Assembly: GCA_014155875.1 (NCBI GenBank)
Contig: JACEFZ010028310.1
Location: forward strand, 186,001-250,000
Length of the DNA stretch: 64,000 nt
Direction of reading: 5' to 3'
Source of the DNA: Cepaea nemoralis
Taxonomy: Eukaryota; Mollusca; Gastropoda; Stylommatophora; Helicidae
Translations under genes and position numbers: made by a program
In this document: piece by piece, positions 1-39,303 of the stretch
Position numbering within the stretch: the stretch's first letter is position 1
Layout: the number at the start of each line of letters is the position of its first letter
The notes under the pieces: model-generated
What the model was told of the DNA's origin: nothing
Seen by the model: the letters and a program-made list of their open reading frames with translations, nothing else
Databases searched by the model: none

Positions 1-185
1 TTGAAACCATAACCAACAACTATCTGTCGGCTGCTCCCAAGTCCAATCCACCACCTGCTCAATGGCTTCACGTTACCCTGTTGGGGGGGGGGGGGGGGGG
101 GCCTAAACGGGTACTCCACCTTGCCCAAGGGTGTCCCGTAGGCTAGCGGAGGGAAGGAGGCACCTTACTTCTCCTTTGATAGTAT
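1..185 (+). repeat. Interspersed repeat R-A, copy 1, with G19 run
   Basis: Text such as ggtactccacc, cccaagggtgtc, aggctagc and ggaggcaccttac recurs at 14,064-14,245, so this is a dispersed repeat. A run of 19 G lies at 83-101. No coding capacity seen. Confidence 0.7.
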
Positions 186-218
186 CTAGTATACTAGACA
201 GGAGCTATTATATATAAA

Positions 219-2574
219 GATGTATAAAGATGAATATATTCTGTATTATACAGAAACAGAATGGAGAGCCCTAAAGGACACAATTTACAACACTGCTATG
301 GAAATCCTGGGTCCAGCCCCCCGAAAGCATAAAGACTGGTTTGATGAAAATTCCGAAGACAACCAATTGCTGGCCGAGAAACATCTTCTCCTCAAGGCAC
401 ATTTGAATGACCCAAAGTCAACATAAAAAAAAGATGCTTTCAAGAACATTCAGAGAGTAGTGCAGCAGAAACTTCGGCACATGCGGGACTCCTGGCTGAG
501 CAGCAAAGCTGATGAAATTCAGGGCTTTGCTGACAGACATGATATGAAAAACTTCTACGACTCACTGAAAGCGGTCTATGGTCCTTCATCACCAGGCATA
601 GTTCCCCTCCTCAGTGCAGACGGGGGAACATTGGTCACCGACAAGAAAGAAATCCTCCAACGCTGGGCAGAGCATTTCAGCAAAATCTTAAATGCAACTT
701 CCTTCTTCGATGATGAAACCATCAACTGCCTTCCTCAAGTTCCCACCAATGAGACACTTGATGACCTGCCAACCATAGTGGAAATAAACAAAGCCATCCA
801 GCAACTCTCCAGCGGCAAGGCACCTGGTCCTGACTCCATCCCAGCAGAGATATACAAGGCAGGTGGGCCGGTCCTAACAGAGCAGCTTCACCAAGTCTTC
901 ACAAACATATGGATGAACGAGACCATGCCACAAGATTTTAAAGACGCGTCAATAGTCCACCTTTACAAACGTAAAGGAAACCGCCAATCCTGTGACAACC
1001 ACCGAGGCATCTCCTTGCTTTCAATTGCAGGGAAGATACTCGCCAGAATTCTTCTCAATCGCCTCACAGCCCATCTCAATCAAGGTTTTCTTCCTGAGAG
1101 TCAATGTGGCTTCAGAAAAGAACGTGGAACTGTTGACATGATTTTCGCTGCAAGGCAGCTGCAAGAGAAATGTCAGGAACAGAACTGCGAAATGTTCTCC
1201 ACTTTCATTGACCTTACCAAGGCTTTTGATACAGTCAGCAGAGAAGGACTGTGGAAGATTATGGCAAAATATGGCTGTCCACGAAAGTTTGTCCAAATAG
1301 TGCGGCTATTTCATGACGGCATGCAGGCAAGAGTACCGGAAAATGGTGAACTGTCTGAACCCTTTCCTGTCACCAATGGAGTGAAGCAAGGATGTGTCCT
1401 GGCACCAACACTGTTCAGCCTCATGTTTTCAGCCATGTTGATGAATGCCTTCGAGAACGACGACATTGGAATAGACATCAACTACCGTATGGATGGAAAG
1501 TTATTCAATCTCAGAAGGCTGAAAGCTAAAACCAAAATTAACAGCGGCACCGTCAGAGAGCTCCTGTTTGCTGATGATTGCACTCTATACGCCAACTCAG
1601 AGGCGGACATGCAACATAATGTTTCAGCTTTCTCACATGCCTGTGCCAACTTTGGGCTCAATATCAACTTGGAGAAGACTGTAGTTATGTACCAGCCAGC
1701 TCCAGGGAATAATCACACTGTGCCGAATATCAAAGTGAATGATCATAGACTAAGTGTTGTGGACAAATTCACCTATCTTGGCAGCACCGTGTCACAAGCT
1801 GCCACAATCGATGACGAAGTGAATGCAAGAATCTCCAAGGCCAGTGCAGCCTTTGGCAGACTGTACAAGAATGTATGGGACAGAACTGGAATAAGCCTGC
1901 AAACAAAGCTAAAAGTCTACAAAGCAGTTGTATTATCCACACTGCTATATGCTTGTGAAACCTGGACTGTTTATCAGCGACACGCTAGGAAATTAAACCA
2001 CTTCCACACAGTCTGCCTAAGGAAGCTACTGAAGATTAAATGGCAAGACAAGATTCCAGACACTGAAGTCCTAGAAAGAGCATCCATGCCCAGTATCCAC
2101 ACTCTACTGATGAAGAATCAGATTCGCTGGGCTGGTCACTTGACTCGCATGCCAGATCACAGGCTCCCTAAACGAATTTTTTACAGCGAACTGTGTTGTG
2201 GTAAACGCTCCCAAGGTGGCCAGAGGAAACGTTTTAAAGACACTCTGAAAATTTCACTGAATGCTTTTGGAATTCATCATGACACCTGGGAGGCTGCAGC
2301 CAGAGACCGAAATTCGTGGCGTGCATCATTGCGCAAAGGTGCAGTCATATGTGAGGCAACCAGGACTGCAAGAGCTGTGAAGAAAAGGCAGGACAGAAAA
2401 ACCACTGCAGGAAATCCTCCTCCAGAGACGTCAAGCATTCTTTGCCCACATTGTCAAAGAACATTTCGAGCCAAAATAGGCCTTATCAGCCATCTTAGAA
2501 CCCACGGCTCCACACCTTCAACCCCACTGGATGAAATGAATGGTCATCATCATTCTTGATGGACAAACAACAAC
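219..2574 (+). mobile_element. Non-LTR retrotransposon (LINE), copy 1, 5'-truncated
   Basis: Twelve-base direct repeats attatatataaa at 207-218 and 2575-2586 bracket it and look like a target-site duplication. The 3' end reads ggacaaacaacaac. Homology to the copy at 62.7 kb starts near 250; 219-250 is unmatched filler at the truncated end. It sits inside a minisatellite of about 23 bp (tatactagacagg) present on both sides. The copy at 62.68 kb differs by only scattered substitutions over the shared part, so the family moved recently. Confidence 0.9.
250..2559 (+). pseudogene. LINE ORF2-type protein: reverse transcriptase with C-terminal C2H2 finger, one nonsense codon
   Basis: The reading frame is open from 460 to 2559 (699 codons). 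A same-frame piece at 220-426 stops at a TAA where the 62.7-kb copy has TCA. RT motifs are complete: FIDLTKAFDTVSREGLW (motif A, near residue 250), GVKQGCVLAPTLFSLMF (B) and LLFADDCTLYAN (C). The carboxyl end has a zinc finger C-x2-C-x12-H-x3-H (CPHCQRTFRAKIGLISHLRTH region) about 25 residues before the stop. The endonuclease is absent through 5' truncation. Known: such proteins nick DNA and reverse-transcribe their own RNA at the nick. The clade was not assigned. RT looks catalytically intact, but the copy cannot be autonomous. Confidence 0.93.
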
Positions 2575-2579
2575 ATTAT

Positions 2580-2722
2580 ATATAAAACAGGATACAGTAT
2601 ACTAGACAGGAACTATACAAAACAGTATACAAGACAGGAGCTATTGTATACTAAACAGGATACAGTATACTAGTCAGGGGTTAATGGTAACTAGACAGGT
2701 CACTGTACACTAGACAAGACAG
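2580..2722. repeat. Minisatellite of about 23 bp (tatactagacaggagctat)
   Basis: Variants of atacagtatactagacagg repeat about six times. The same motif lies left of the LINE near 186-206, so the LINE interrupted this array. Confidence 0.7.
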
Positions 2723-2847
2723 GTGTGGATGTGAGAATACACTACATGCACTCCACCAATACTCACTTCAGCTCGGACAATTTTCTCCATTACACTGCCC
2801 AGTGTCTCCCACTTGTGACATGTGGCAACTCTCTCATTATGCTGTGG

Positions 2848-3246
2848 ATAAAATATTGCCACACTGAAGCAGGAAATTACTTCTTACATATCACTTGTAA
2901 AATATTGCCAAACTGAAGCAGGAAATTACTTCTTACATATCACTTGTAAAATATTGCCACACTGAAGCAGGAAATTACTTCTTACATATCACTTGTAAAA
3001 TATTGCCACACTGAAGCATGAAATTACTTATTACATATCACTTGTAAAATATTGCCACACTGAAGCAGGAAATTACTTCTTACATATCACTTGTAAAATA
3101 TTGCCACACTGAAGCAGGAAATTACTTCTTACATATCACTTGTAAAATATTGCCACACTGAAGCAGGAAATTACTTCTTACATATCACTTGTAAAATATT
3201 GCCACACTGAAGCAGGAAATTACTTCTTACATATCACTTGTAAAAA
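2848..3246. repeat. Tandem repeat, 49-bp unit, about 8 copies
   Basis: The unit begins gtaaaatattgccacactga and runs on through aagcaggaaattacttctta to catatcactt. Copies are nearly identical and contiguous without spacers, so this is a recent satellite expansion, not a CRISPR array. Confidence 0.97.
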
Positions 3247-3261
3247 AAGTTACTGGGCAAT

Positions 3262-4540
3262 TAGTTTCACTAATGAGTCATCTTATCTTAGCACCAATTA
3301 TTTAACTATTGAGTAATCTTATCTTAGCACGTATTAATTAACTACTGAGAAATCTGATCTTAGCACCAATTATTTAACTACTAACTAATCTATCTTGGCA
3401 CACATTATTTAACTACTGAGAAATCTTATCTTAGTACACATTATTTAACTACTGAGTAATCTTATCTTAGTACACATTATTTAAATACTGAGTAATCTTA
3501 TCTTAGTACACACATTATTTAACTACTAACTAATCTTATCTTAGCACACATTATTTAACTACTGAGTAATCTTATCTTAGTACACATTATTTAACTACTA
3601 ACTAATCTATCTTAGCACACATTATTTAACTACTGAGTAATCTTATCTTAGTACACATTATTTAACTACTGAGTAATCTTATCTTAGTACACATTATTTA
3701 ACTACTGAGTAATCTTATCTTAGTACACATTATTTAACTACTGAGTAATCTTATCTTAGTACACATTATTTAACTACTAACTAATCTATCTTAGCACACA
3801 TTATTTAACTACTGAGTAATCTTATCTTAGTACACATTATTTAACTACTGAGTAATCTTATCTTAGTACACATTATTTAACTACTGAGTAATCTTATCTT
3901 ATTACACATTATTTAACTACTAACTAATCTTATCTTAGCACACATTATTTAACTACTGAGAAATCTTATCTTAGTACACATTATTTAACTACTAACTAAT
4001 CTATCTTAGCACACATTATTTAACTACTGAGTAATCTTATCTTAGTACACATTATTTAACTACTGAGTAATCTTATCTTAGTACACATTATTTAACTACT
4101 GAGTAATCTTATCTTAGTACACATTATTTAACTACTAACTAATCTATCTTAGCACACATTATTTAACTACTGAGTAATCTTATCTTAGTACACATTATTT
4201 AACTACTGAGTAATCTTATCTTAGTACACATTATTTAACTACTGAGTAATCTTATCTTAGTACACATTATTTAACTACTAACTAATCTTATCTTAGCACA
4301 CATTATTTAACTACTGAGAAATCTTATCTTAGTACACATTATTTAACTACTAACTAATCTATCTTAGCACACATTATTTAACTACTGAGTAATCTTATCT
4401 TAGTACCCATTATTTAACTACTAACTAATCTATCTTAGCACACATTATTTAACTACTGAGTAATCTTATCTTAGTACACATTATTTAACTACTGAGTAAT
4501 CTTATCTTAGCACCCATTATTTAACTACTTAGTAATCTTA
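3262..4540. repeat. Satellite, 36-bp unit, about 35 copies with higher-order variants
   Basis: The unit is cacattatttaactactgag followed by taatcttatcttagta. A second, 35-bp variant with ctaactaatctatcttagca recurs every two to five units. The array resumes at 4,801 after a SINE insertion. Confidence 0.96.
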
Positions 4541-4551
4541 TCTTATCTTAG

Positions 4552-4789
4552 TTGCATACCCTTTTACAGGATAGTCGCAGTCAACCCCAGCATTTTTATG
4601 CAGTTTGTGATCTCTTGGCAAGTTACGTTCAGTAGTTTGCCATTGCTTTCTGAACGACCGGCACCCATACCATTTCGTAAAAAAACAACACAAGGTAGTC
4701 TGCTGCCAAATCGCCTGCAGCTGTGTTTCAAACAGTGGTATGTGGGATTACGAACTGTGTCCGTAATCTCTATGCCATGGAGCCGGCAC
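4552..4789 (-). mobile_element. tRNA-type SINE (family S1) inserted in the satellite
   Basis: Antisense copy of family S1. The body motif, read on plus, is cagtagtttgccattgcttt; the 3' end, read on plus, is gttgcatacccttttacagg. Eleven-base repeats tcttatcttag at 4541-4551 and 4790-4800 flank it, and satellite units continue on both sides. Thus it inserted into the existing array. Confidence 0.88.
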
Positions 4790-4800
4790 TCTTATCTTAG

Positions 4801-5080
4801 CACCCATTATTTAACTACTGAGAAATCTTATCTAAGCACTCATGATCTAACTACTAAGCAATTGTCCCTCCCTACCGGTAGTTTAACTATCGAACAATCT
4901 TACCTTGCTACTGATTTAAGTGTCTCTGTATAATAATCTTACCTTGCTATTGTTTTAAGTGTCTCTATAGAATAATCTTACCTCACTATTGTTTTAAGTG
5001 TCTCTGTAGAATAACCTTACCTGGTCACTGTTTTCTTAAGGGTCTCTATATAATAACCTTACCTCGCCAGTCTGCCTGTT
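4801..5080. repeat. Satellite continuation and diverged unit of about 46 bp
   Basis: Two decayed 36-bp units (cacccattatttaactactg, ctcatgatctaactac) lead into about four copies of a looser unit built on aataatcttaccttgctat and ttaagtgtctctgta. The ORF over 4598-4933 merely reads SINE plus satellite. Confidence 0.75.
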
Positions 5081-5559
5081 TTTCAGCGTCTCCCCAAGTG
5101 TGAGATCCAGGTTATTGTAACTCTTGTCTGCTGCTAAGTTCTGGTACAAATCAATAATAGAGTGCTGTATATGTGACACTAAACAAAAACAAACAAATTA
5201 TGAATAGAGCGCTGTATGACAGCTTCTCCTCTCTGTATTTTAGAGCAAACAAGCAGAATAATCATGAGCTGTGTGACCTGCTTGTAATTACTAGAAATAC
5301 TGCATTTTTGGCCATCTTTGACTGGACAAGTTTAGTCAAGAGCCGACATTACACCACCCTCATCTTCAACAACCAGCGAGGAGTCCAATTACTAATGGTA
5401 TTAGTTGCAATCTGATTTATATCCATCTGGCTGTACTGAGTGTCAGCCAGATCCTCTGGTCACTTCCCTGCCATACCATTCTCTCCAGACAATGATGGTG
5501 CAACTGTTTTACTACACTACACACATGATCCTGGCCATTTCTGCCTAATCGTGCACTAA
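5081..5559. other. No recognised gene or repeat
   Basis: Mixed-composition sequence. I see no splice-bounded coding segment, no RNA gene and no clear repeat. It may continue the decayed LINE that follows on the minus strand. Confidence 0.4.
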
Positions 5560-6160
5560 ATACCGCACCAAAGGTGCAGATCCAACCACTTTGCCTGCCT
5601 GCTCATTTCCCAACACACCAGCATGCTCTGGGGAAAATTATCTTTTTTATGATCTTTATGATGATATTTTTTATTTAAACATGCCACTCTCAACAAAGCA
5701 TACAATGTCTTTTAAGTGCTCAGCACGCTTAGTGAGTCCATTACAATCACGACATGTGCGCGCTGTTCATCCCGCAGCCAGCGGAACACTGCTGAGACTG
5801 TCACTACCTCCATTCTCAGACTAGATGGTATGGTCTCTCCTGCACTAAACTGTCCATTAATCTAAGCAATGAACCCAATTTTGCCTCCTATCACAGAGCC
5901 ATCCATGTAGGTGATTACATCACCTACACAATCGTGTATCAATTGTTACCCCTCCCATTCAGTGCTGCCTGCAGACTAGTTCCTAAACTCCCGGTCCAGT
6001 GTAATTATGAACCTGCATAGGTCTGACATTTCTTCTGCCATTCCAATCCATTCATCTCCTCTTCCAATGTTTTCTAGCATACACACTTCTCTGAACCATC
6101 CATGATTTCCCTCTTATCAGCCAATGACTTTTATCTGTGTCTAGGGCTTCATGCAGGAAG
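5560..6160 (-). pseudogene. Decayed RNase H region of an I-like LINE
   Basis: Minus-strand translation, broken by stops, gives the series YMDGSVIGGKIGFIA, RMEVVTVSAVFRWLRDEQ, VVIVMDSLSVLST and FSPEHAGVLGNEQAGK. These line up with the RNase H domain of the LINE at 54.0-56.0 kb (YTDGS, MEVMAVSKAITWLE, FVPGHAGVQGNERADKLAG). Upstream, about 6,050-6,150, KSWMVQRS and related text match its pre-RNase H linker (RSWMGQAENI). Old and non-functional. Confidence 0.75.
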
Positions 6161-6229
6161 TATTCCTTGTCAGTGGCCACTGTAAAAGTACCATAACCTA
6201 ACCCAATTTTGGACAATGTCTATCAAATA

Positions 6230-6640
6230 GGAAACCCAAGAAAGTTGCTCAAAATAAATGAGTAGTGCATCAAATAAGGAGGCAAGAGTACAAGAGCATG
6301 AGTGCATGATGTACAAACAATATCTTAGACAGAGAAAAACAAATGAGCCAGCTATTTCAGAAGCAGAAGGAAACTGTACATTGATGTGAGAGACTGAGAT
6401 AGCCCAGATCTCGTGAGCATGTCATGAAGATAAAAAAAAACGTGACAACTTGGCAATAAGTATTGAACTTGATGGGAAAAGAGCAAAAGGAAGACAAAGA
6501 GGTAAATACCTCATTGGCTAAGTCCAAAGGCATAATCAAGACAAGAAAACAGACTTGATCCGAGGCTTTAGTGATCTTGTTAGATGGATAACTATGTTTA
6601 AACATTATTATTATTACATTATATTATTGGTGTAACACAC
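6230..6640 (+). pseudogene. Possible LINE C-terminal fragment
   Basis: Plus-strand text near 6,385-6,520 translates with stops into a GHV..-like segment and LDGKRAKGRQRGKYLI. It resembles the GKRxRGRxxxxW tail that follows RT in several LINE clades. Weak, short and undatable. Confidence 0.4.
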
Positions 6641-6740
6641 GATGATGATGCAGCATCAGAGAACTGTAGTGACTAGATTATAACTGTTTACTGCCCAGGC
6701 ATAACATTTAGGAGAGACAGCTGTTTAGAATAGAATATTC

Positions 6741-6887
6741 CCCCGGGAAGGTTAACCCGGCCAACAAATGCCCGCAGAAGTCGGATGTGTCGGCCTAACG
6801 GCACAAGAACGCAGCTCTGCTGTAAACAGGCACAACGCAGTCACATCCGGAAAAAAAAATCCGGATGAACGCAGAAGAAGAATAAGA
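6741..6887 (+). mobile_element. SINE-like element with (GAA)n tail (family S2), sense copy
   Basis: 147 bp starting CCCCGGGAAGGTTAACCCGG and ending in AGAAGAAGAATAAGA. Fourteen-base direct repeats agaatagaatattc at 6727-6740 and 6888-6901 mark a clean insertion. No clear tRNA A/B boxes. Other copies: 23822-23967, 31846-31983 and 35325-35460 (all minus). Confidence 0.9.
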
Positions 6888-6914
6888 AGAATAGAATATT
6901 CACAGCAAGGCAGT

Positions 6915-7133
6915 CTTATTTAGACATGGAAGGTCAAAGATGACTGCCACATTAATTTCCTTCCCCCACAGACTTTGGTTCCTGGTGTTTATTTAGACAT
7001 GGAAGGTCAAAGATGACTGCCACATTAATTTCCTTCCCCCACAGACTTTGGTTCCTGGTGTTTATTTAGACAAGGAAGGTCAAAGATGACTGCCACATTA
7101 ATTTCCTTCCCCCACAGACTTCGGTTCCTGGTG
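6915..7133. repeat. Tandem repeat, 73-bp unit, three copies
   Basis: The unit starts tatttagacatggaaggtca and ends agactttggttcctggtgtt. Copies differ by one or two bases. Confidence 0.95.
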
Positions 7134-7269
7134 TTCTGGCCTAGTTATATTCATATTATTACCCATGTCACCATCTTAGGAAATACAGCATAATTTCTCT
7201 TTATATGTCTCTGTCCCTTCTACTGCTAATTTTTCCAGTGTCACATTTTCTAACGCCTCTCTTCTCATT

Positions 7270-7517
7270 TGTTTTTTGTTGCATATCCCTTGCAGGACGT
7301 TGCAGTCAACACCAGCATTTTTCATGCTGCAGTTGATGTACAAGGCAAATTGTACATTCAGTAGTTTGCCATAGCTTTCTGAACAACCAGCTCCCATACC
7401 AACATGTTATAACACTACGCGACACGGCCTGCTGCACAAATCCGCCGCGGCTACGTTTCGAACGCCTGGTAAGCGAATCACGAACCACGTTTGCAAGCCT
7501 TTCGCCACGGAGACCGG
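7270..7517 (-). mobile_element. tRNA-type SINE S1
   Basis: Antisense S1. The tRNA-related head at the right end reads, on minus, CTCCGTGGCGAAAGGCTTGC (A-box region) and GGCGTTCGAAACGTAG (B box GTTCGAAAC). Flanking repeats ctcttctcatt at 7259-7269 and 7518-7528. Confidence 0.9.
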
Positions 7518-7661
7518 CTCTTCTCATTACATGACCAAAAACATTGTCTGTGTATTATGATTGCATATAATGTTTGACATATAATATGTATGCAACTGCT
7601 GGTTTTCTAGTGACTGTCACTTCCATTGTCGATTAACTGTAATTTTAGTAATGGACTGTTG

Positions 7662-7846
7662 TGTTGGCATTCTGGCAGCGGCCTTATGAATGTATGCCAG
7701 TGTGAACTGTTGTTTTGTCGGGACTGCTATTTGTTCCACTTCTCACATGGGACAGTGAAGAGTATTTTGTGTGACACTCATCAGCACAGGAATGAAGCAT
7801 TATGGGGTGACCCTTTTGCCGTGAAGTTGGAACCGTGACTGACTGA
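7662..7846 (+). repeat. Interspersed repeat R-B, copy 1
   Basis: About 180 bp sharing ttctggc.gcggc, gagtattttgtgtga, cacaggaa and gaagttggaaccg with 8738-8921. Ends in ctgactgactta, perhaps a short 3' microsatellite. Class unknown. Confidence 0.75.
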
Positions 7847-7878
7847 CTTATACTGTATAATCTGTACAACATAGACTT

Positions 7879-8136
7879 TTTTTTTTTTAAATGTTGCATA
7901 TCCCTTGCAGGACATTGCAGTCAACATCAGCATTTTTCAGGCTGCTGTTGATGTAGTAGGCAAGTTTTTACGTTCAGTAGTTTGCCATTGCTTTCTGAAT
8001 GACCGGCTCCCATACCAGCACGTTATAACACAACGCAACACGGTCTGCTGCACAAATCGGTCGCGGCTGAGTTTCGAACGCCTAGGTACCCGGCTCACGA
8101 ACCGCGGTCGCAAGCCTTTGGCCACGGAGACCGGCT
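7879..8136 (-). mobile_element. tRNA-type SINE S1
   Basis: Antisense S1 with an oligo-T run at the left (3' tail). Flanks aacatagactt (7868-7878) and aacatggattt (8137-8147) are a slightly diverged duplication. B box GTTCGAAAC on minus. Confidence 0.88.
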
Positions 8137-8162
8137 AACATGGATTTTATATAACTTTTAAC

Positions 8163-8420
8163 TCATATTCCTGGTCTATCTTTGATCACTCTCATTATGT
8201 CACCATAGAAAGAAAAGAGATCCAGTGATAAAACACACCCATGTCTTACTCCTTGCTTTATCTGTTCATTATTGTCCACTATATTTCCCATTTTAACTGG
8301 TGCTACTTCTTTCCAGTAAATATTTTTTAAATTATTACTATGAATCTTTTCCATCAATTTTAATATCCTCCAATATTTTGATAATTTCACTCTGATCAAA
8401 TGATTTAGTGTAGTCTATAA
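8163..8420 (-). pseudogene. LINE reverse transcriptase fragment
   Basis: Minus-strand frame gives a stretch with QIKQGVRHGCVLSLDLFSFY, the motif B region of RT, preceded by a helix-like segment. It lacks motif C. Short, isolated relic. Confidence 0.75.
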
Positions 8421-8469
8421 ACGCAAGTACAGATCTTTCTCTATCTCAAATGGCAGTAATATAACATTA

Positions 8470-8700
8470 AATATGAAGATATGCAATACTCACTATGATA
8501 TCAAATTTAGAGCATGTATACACACCAGATGAAAGAAAAAGTATTTATAATATATTATAATATAATATAACAAATTTATAATATAATATAATATAATATA
8601 ATATAATATAACAAATTTATAATATAATATAATATGTGAGATGTGAAAATAAGAAGCACTCACTGTGACAACAAATTTGGAGCATATATATATACACAAC
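8470..8700. repeat. Two partial copies of the CBS3 exon end and donor, within AT repeats
   Basis: About 40 bp around the CBS3 exon border (plus strand: gaagcactcactatgacatc then aaatttgg) recurs at about 8,643-8,682 and in weaker form at 8,475-8,512. Each repeats the last exon bases, the gtgagt donor and about 20 intron bases. Between them are tataa-type repeats (8,545-8,640). Confidence 0.8.
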
Positions 8701-8737
8701 AGATAAAAGAAGGAATAATGGCAGGTAATACAATGTG

Positions 8738-8921
8738 TGAGATTCTGGCGGCGGCATTATGCACAGCATACCTGTGCGGGCTGTTGGCTTGCCGATACTC
8801 CTGTCTATTCCACTGTTCACATAGGGCAGTGAGGAGTATTTTGTGTGATATTCACTGGCACAGGAACGGAGCATAATGAGGATGACCCGTTGCCATGAAG
8901 TTGGAACCGCGACTAACTAAC
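8738..8921 (+). repeat. Interspersed repeat R-B, copy 2
   Basis: Counterpart of 7662-7846. Ends gactaactaacta. It lies about 35 bp downstream (gene sense) of the CBS3 exon donor. Confidence 0.75.
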
Positions 8922-8957
8922 TATAATGTGTGAGATATGAAGATAAGAAGCACTCAC

Positions 8958-37029
<28,072 letters not shown>

Positions 37030-38185
37030 CTGTTGGCAAGGACAAAACAAAACATAAAAATTTAATGTGGTGACAATGAAATGGGAAAACTAACAATACC
37101 ACATACATGAGTATCTTTGGCTATTATATTCCTGAAGCTGAGTGTTTCAGCTTGGATACATTTAAGAACTGTAAGAGTCAGAAAGTAAGACAGAAATGTG
37201 ACTGATGGAGGATAATTAAAGGAAACAGAAAAACATAACTCGGACCAGGGGATTGATGTTGTGACTTATGGCCGCACTCAGCAGCAGTACACAAGGTGTA
37301 CACAGCTCAGAGTGCTGCATGAGCAGTCTGCATGCAAGCTCTTCAATATATATTGGGAGACTGACTGAGCATATATATTTCTGCCTTGAGTGCAATGCTG
37401 CAATTGTGCTAACAAATGGCAAATGTGATAATTTCAAATGACACTTGTATGTTGTTGACAGTTATATGTTCAAGTTAACTACTAAAACCCAACTATTATA
37501 TTACATGTGTGGGGTGTTGGGCTTGTCTACCGTGGTAGTGGTAGACAACTGAAATTACCGTGTGAATATGTGTGCTGTATATTTCAGCTTGAATGATTTA
37601 TCTAATTACTTTAGTTTATGCTGAGTGATTTCTGCAGTAAGTACCTGACGAGTTGCAGCGAAATACGCCAGGCAATAAATAGTGCAATCTATTGTTTGTG
37701 TCTTCGATATTCAAAGTAATATACTGAGATCTTTCCCATCCAGTTTAATCACCTTCGTTGTTTTGATCATTTCATGTTTCATTTCATCCAGTAACCTACA
37801 AAGCAAAAGTATAGGTCCTTCTGACCTGTTCAAGGCTTTGAACGTACAGCAGTTGCCAGCCGCGGAGAAGTAGTCAACAAGAGCTTCCTGACCCTACACA
37901 CCAAAACATACCCAACCTTGACCTACAAACGGCAAGCCAGGTCACACAACGGGCGTCGTGTTTCAATTTTAGCTACATTATTTTCATTATCTGAGAATGC
38001 GCCTCGGTGGAAGAGGTGCGATGAACATGAAACAGGAAACTGGAAAAGTAATCCACGAGGGTGTGTTGATCCACGCGCTAGGCCGGCACGACGTACAAGA
38101 TTTGTAAACAAAGACAAGGGAACGTAAGAAAATAATGGAAAATAAATGGTCTGTGGGGATCAAGCTGAATATATGTCATTAAAAA
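37030..38185. other. Upstream flank of the N-terminal exon; no exon proven
   Basis: 37,710-37,810 on minus resembles a short LINE RT fragment (KHEMIKTTKVIKLDGKDL). 37,860-38,110 is GC-richer, with overlapping ORFs on both strands. It could be a promoter or an old repeat. I found no donor giving the required phase. Confidence 0.35.
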
Positions 38186-38190
38186 CAGTG

Positions 38191-38760
38191 TTATGGGCTG
38201 TACAAATTAACGATAAAACCTATGCAAAATAGTTTTATGCTGTTTGATTGTGGTATACAAGTGTTATTAGTCTTTCCTCTTGAGCCTAAGGCGGCACATA
38301 GGGCAGAAGTTCTGTCTCTCCATGCTTGGCGGTTCGCTGCTACCTGTTGTAGATCTTGGATATTTACTTGGCCATTGAATGAGCCTTCTCTAATGATGGT
38401 TCTACGCAGGGTCTCTCTTGGTCTTCCCCGTTTTCTTTTCCCTACTGGTGACCATATGAGGGCTTGGTAGGGGAGTCTTGACTTGTCCATTCTGAGTACA
38501 TGGCCGATGTAGTTCCAACGGCGTCTTCTTATGAAATTGGATACTGTATCTTGCTTAGTCTCTTGTCTTATTTGCGAATTGGTTCTGAAGTCTGTCCAGT
38601 GGATGTTTAGAAGTCTTCTAAGACATTTGTTCTCAAAATTGTCTAATTTTTTTTATCTAAAGCTGCCGTTGATTTCCAACTTTCACATCCATACGTTAAC
38701 ACTGGAATCACACAAGAGTTGAAGATTTTAAGTTTTGTGTGTTTGCTGAGTGTATACAAG
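38191..38760 (-). pseudogene. LINE RT C-terminal fragment, RTE-like
   Basis: Minus reading: KIFNSCVIPVLTYGCESW, then a frameshift in an A-run near 38,650, then RRRRWNYIGHVLRMDKSRLP and GKRKRGRPRETLRRTI. The order (YGCE.W, GH.LRM, GKRKRGRP) is the conserved tail after RT in RTE/CR1-like elements. Confidence 0.88.
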
Positions 38761-38869
38761 TGTTATTGCGCATACGCCGTGGCTGAAAGGTGGCGGAGTC
38801 CACCTCAGGCATGAGAAGGTACCGGATTAGATCTCAGCATAGCGATGTGAATAATTGATATCTACGATA

Positions 38870-39020
38870 TCAACACAGCCCCCCCCCCCCCCCACCAATT
38901 AAAAAAAAAACATCAAGCCTCTTCGGATTTGATATCAGATAGATACCACGCCTTCTTCAAGCCTCTTGTGATTTGATATCAGATACCAAGCCTTCTGGGA
39001 CAGGATGTCCCGTGTACAAA
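38870..39020. repeat. C-run and 2-copy repeat
   Basis: C16 near 38,879-38,893, and gatttgatatcagata twice about 48 bp apart. Confidence 0.75.
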
Positions 39021-39303
39021 TTGTACACGTTAGAAATCCCACGACAGTTGTAAATAGTAAAGAGTAGGCATTTAGGCCACCACCCTGGCAAAATTGTTAA
39101 AAATGAAAGTGTCCCATCGGTAGATTAAGCTCTTTACTTTTAAAGTAATCTGTCGACATGAAGCAAACCATACACAAATGCATACTGAAGTTGGACATAC
39201 TGATCTTTGAAGAGCATAACTGGGGTGACGCAGTTCTAATTTTTTATGTCACCCACGGCAATCAACCATTAGAGCTCCCATGCCTTAATATTTAGGCCAC
39301 ACG

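Noticed and set aside
2848..4540. CRISPR-like regular repeats
   Set aside because: Units are contiguous with no spacers, and the sequence is eukaryotic; these are satellites.
7626..7899. Opposed ORFs over repeat R-B
   Set aside because: The same region recurs at 8,738 with different frames, so it is repeat sequence.
37918..38127. Overlapping ORFs on both strands in a GC-richer block upstream of the N-terminal exon
   Set aside because: No homology, no fitting splice phase; kept only as an uncertain flank.
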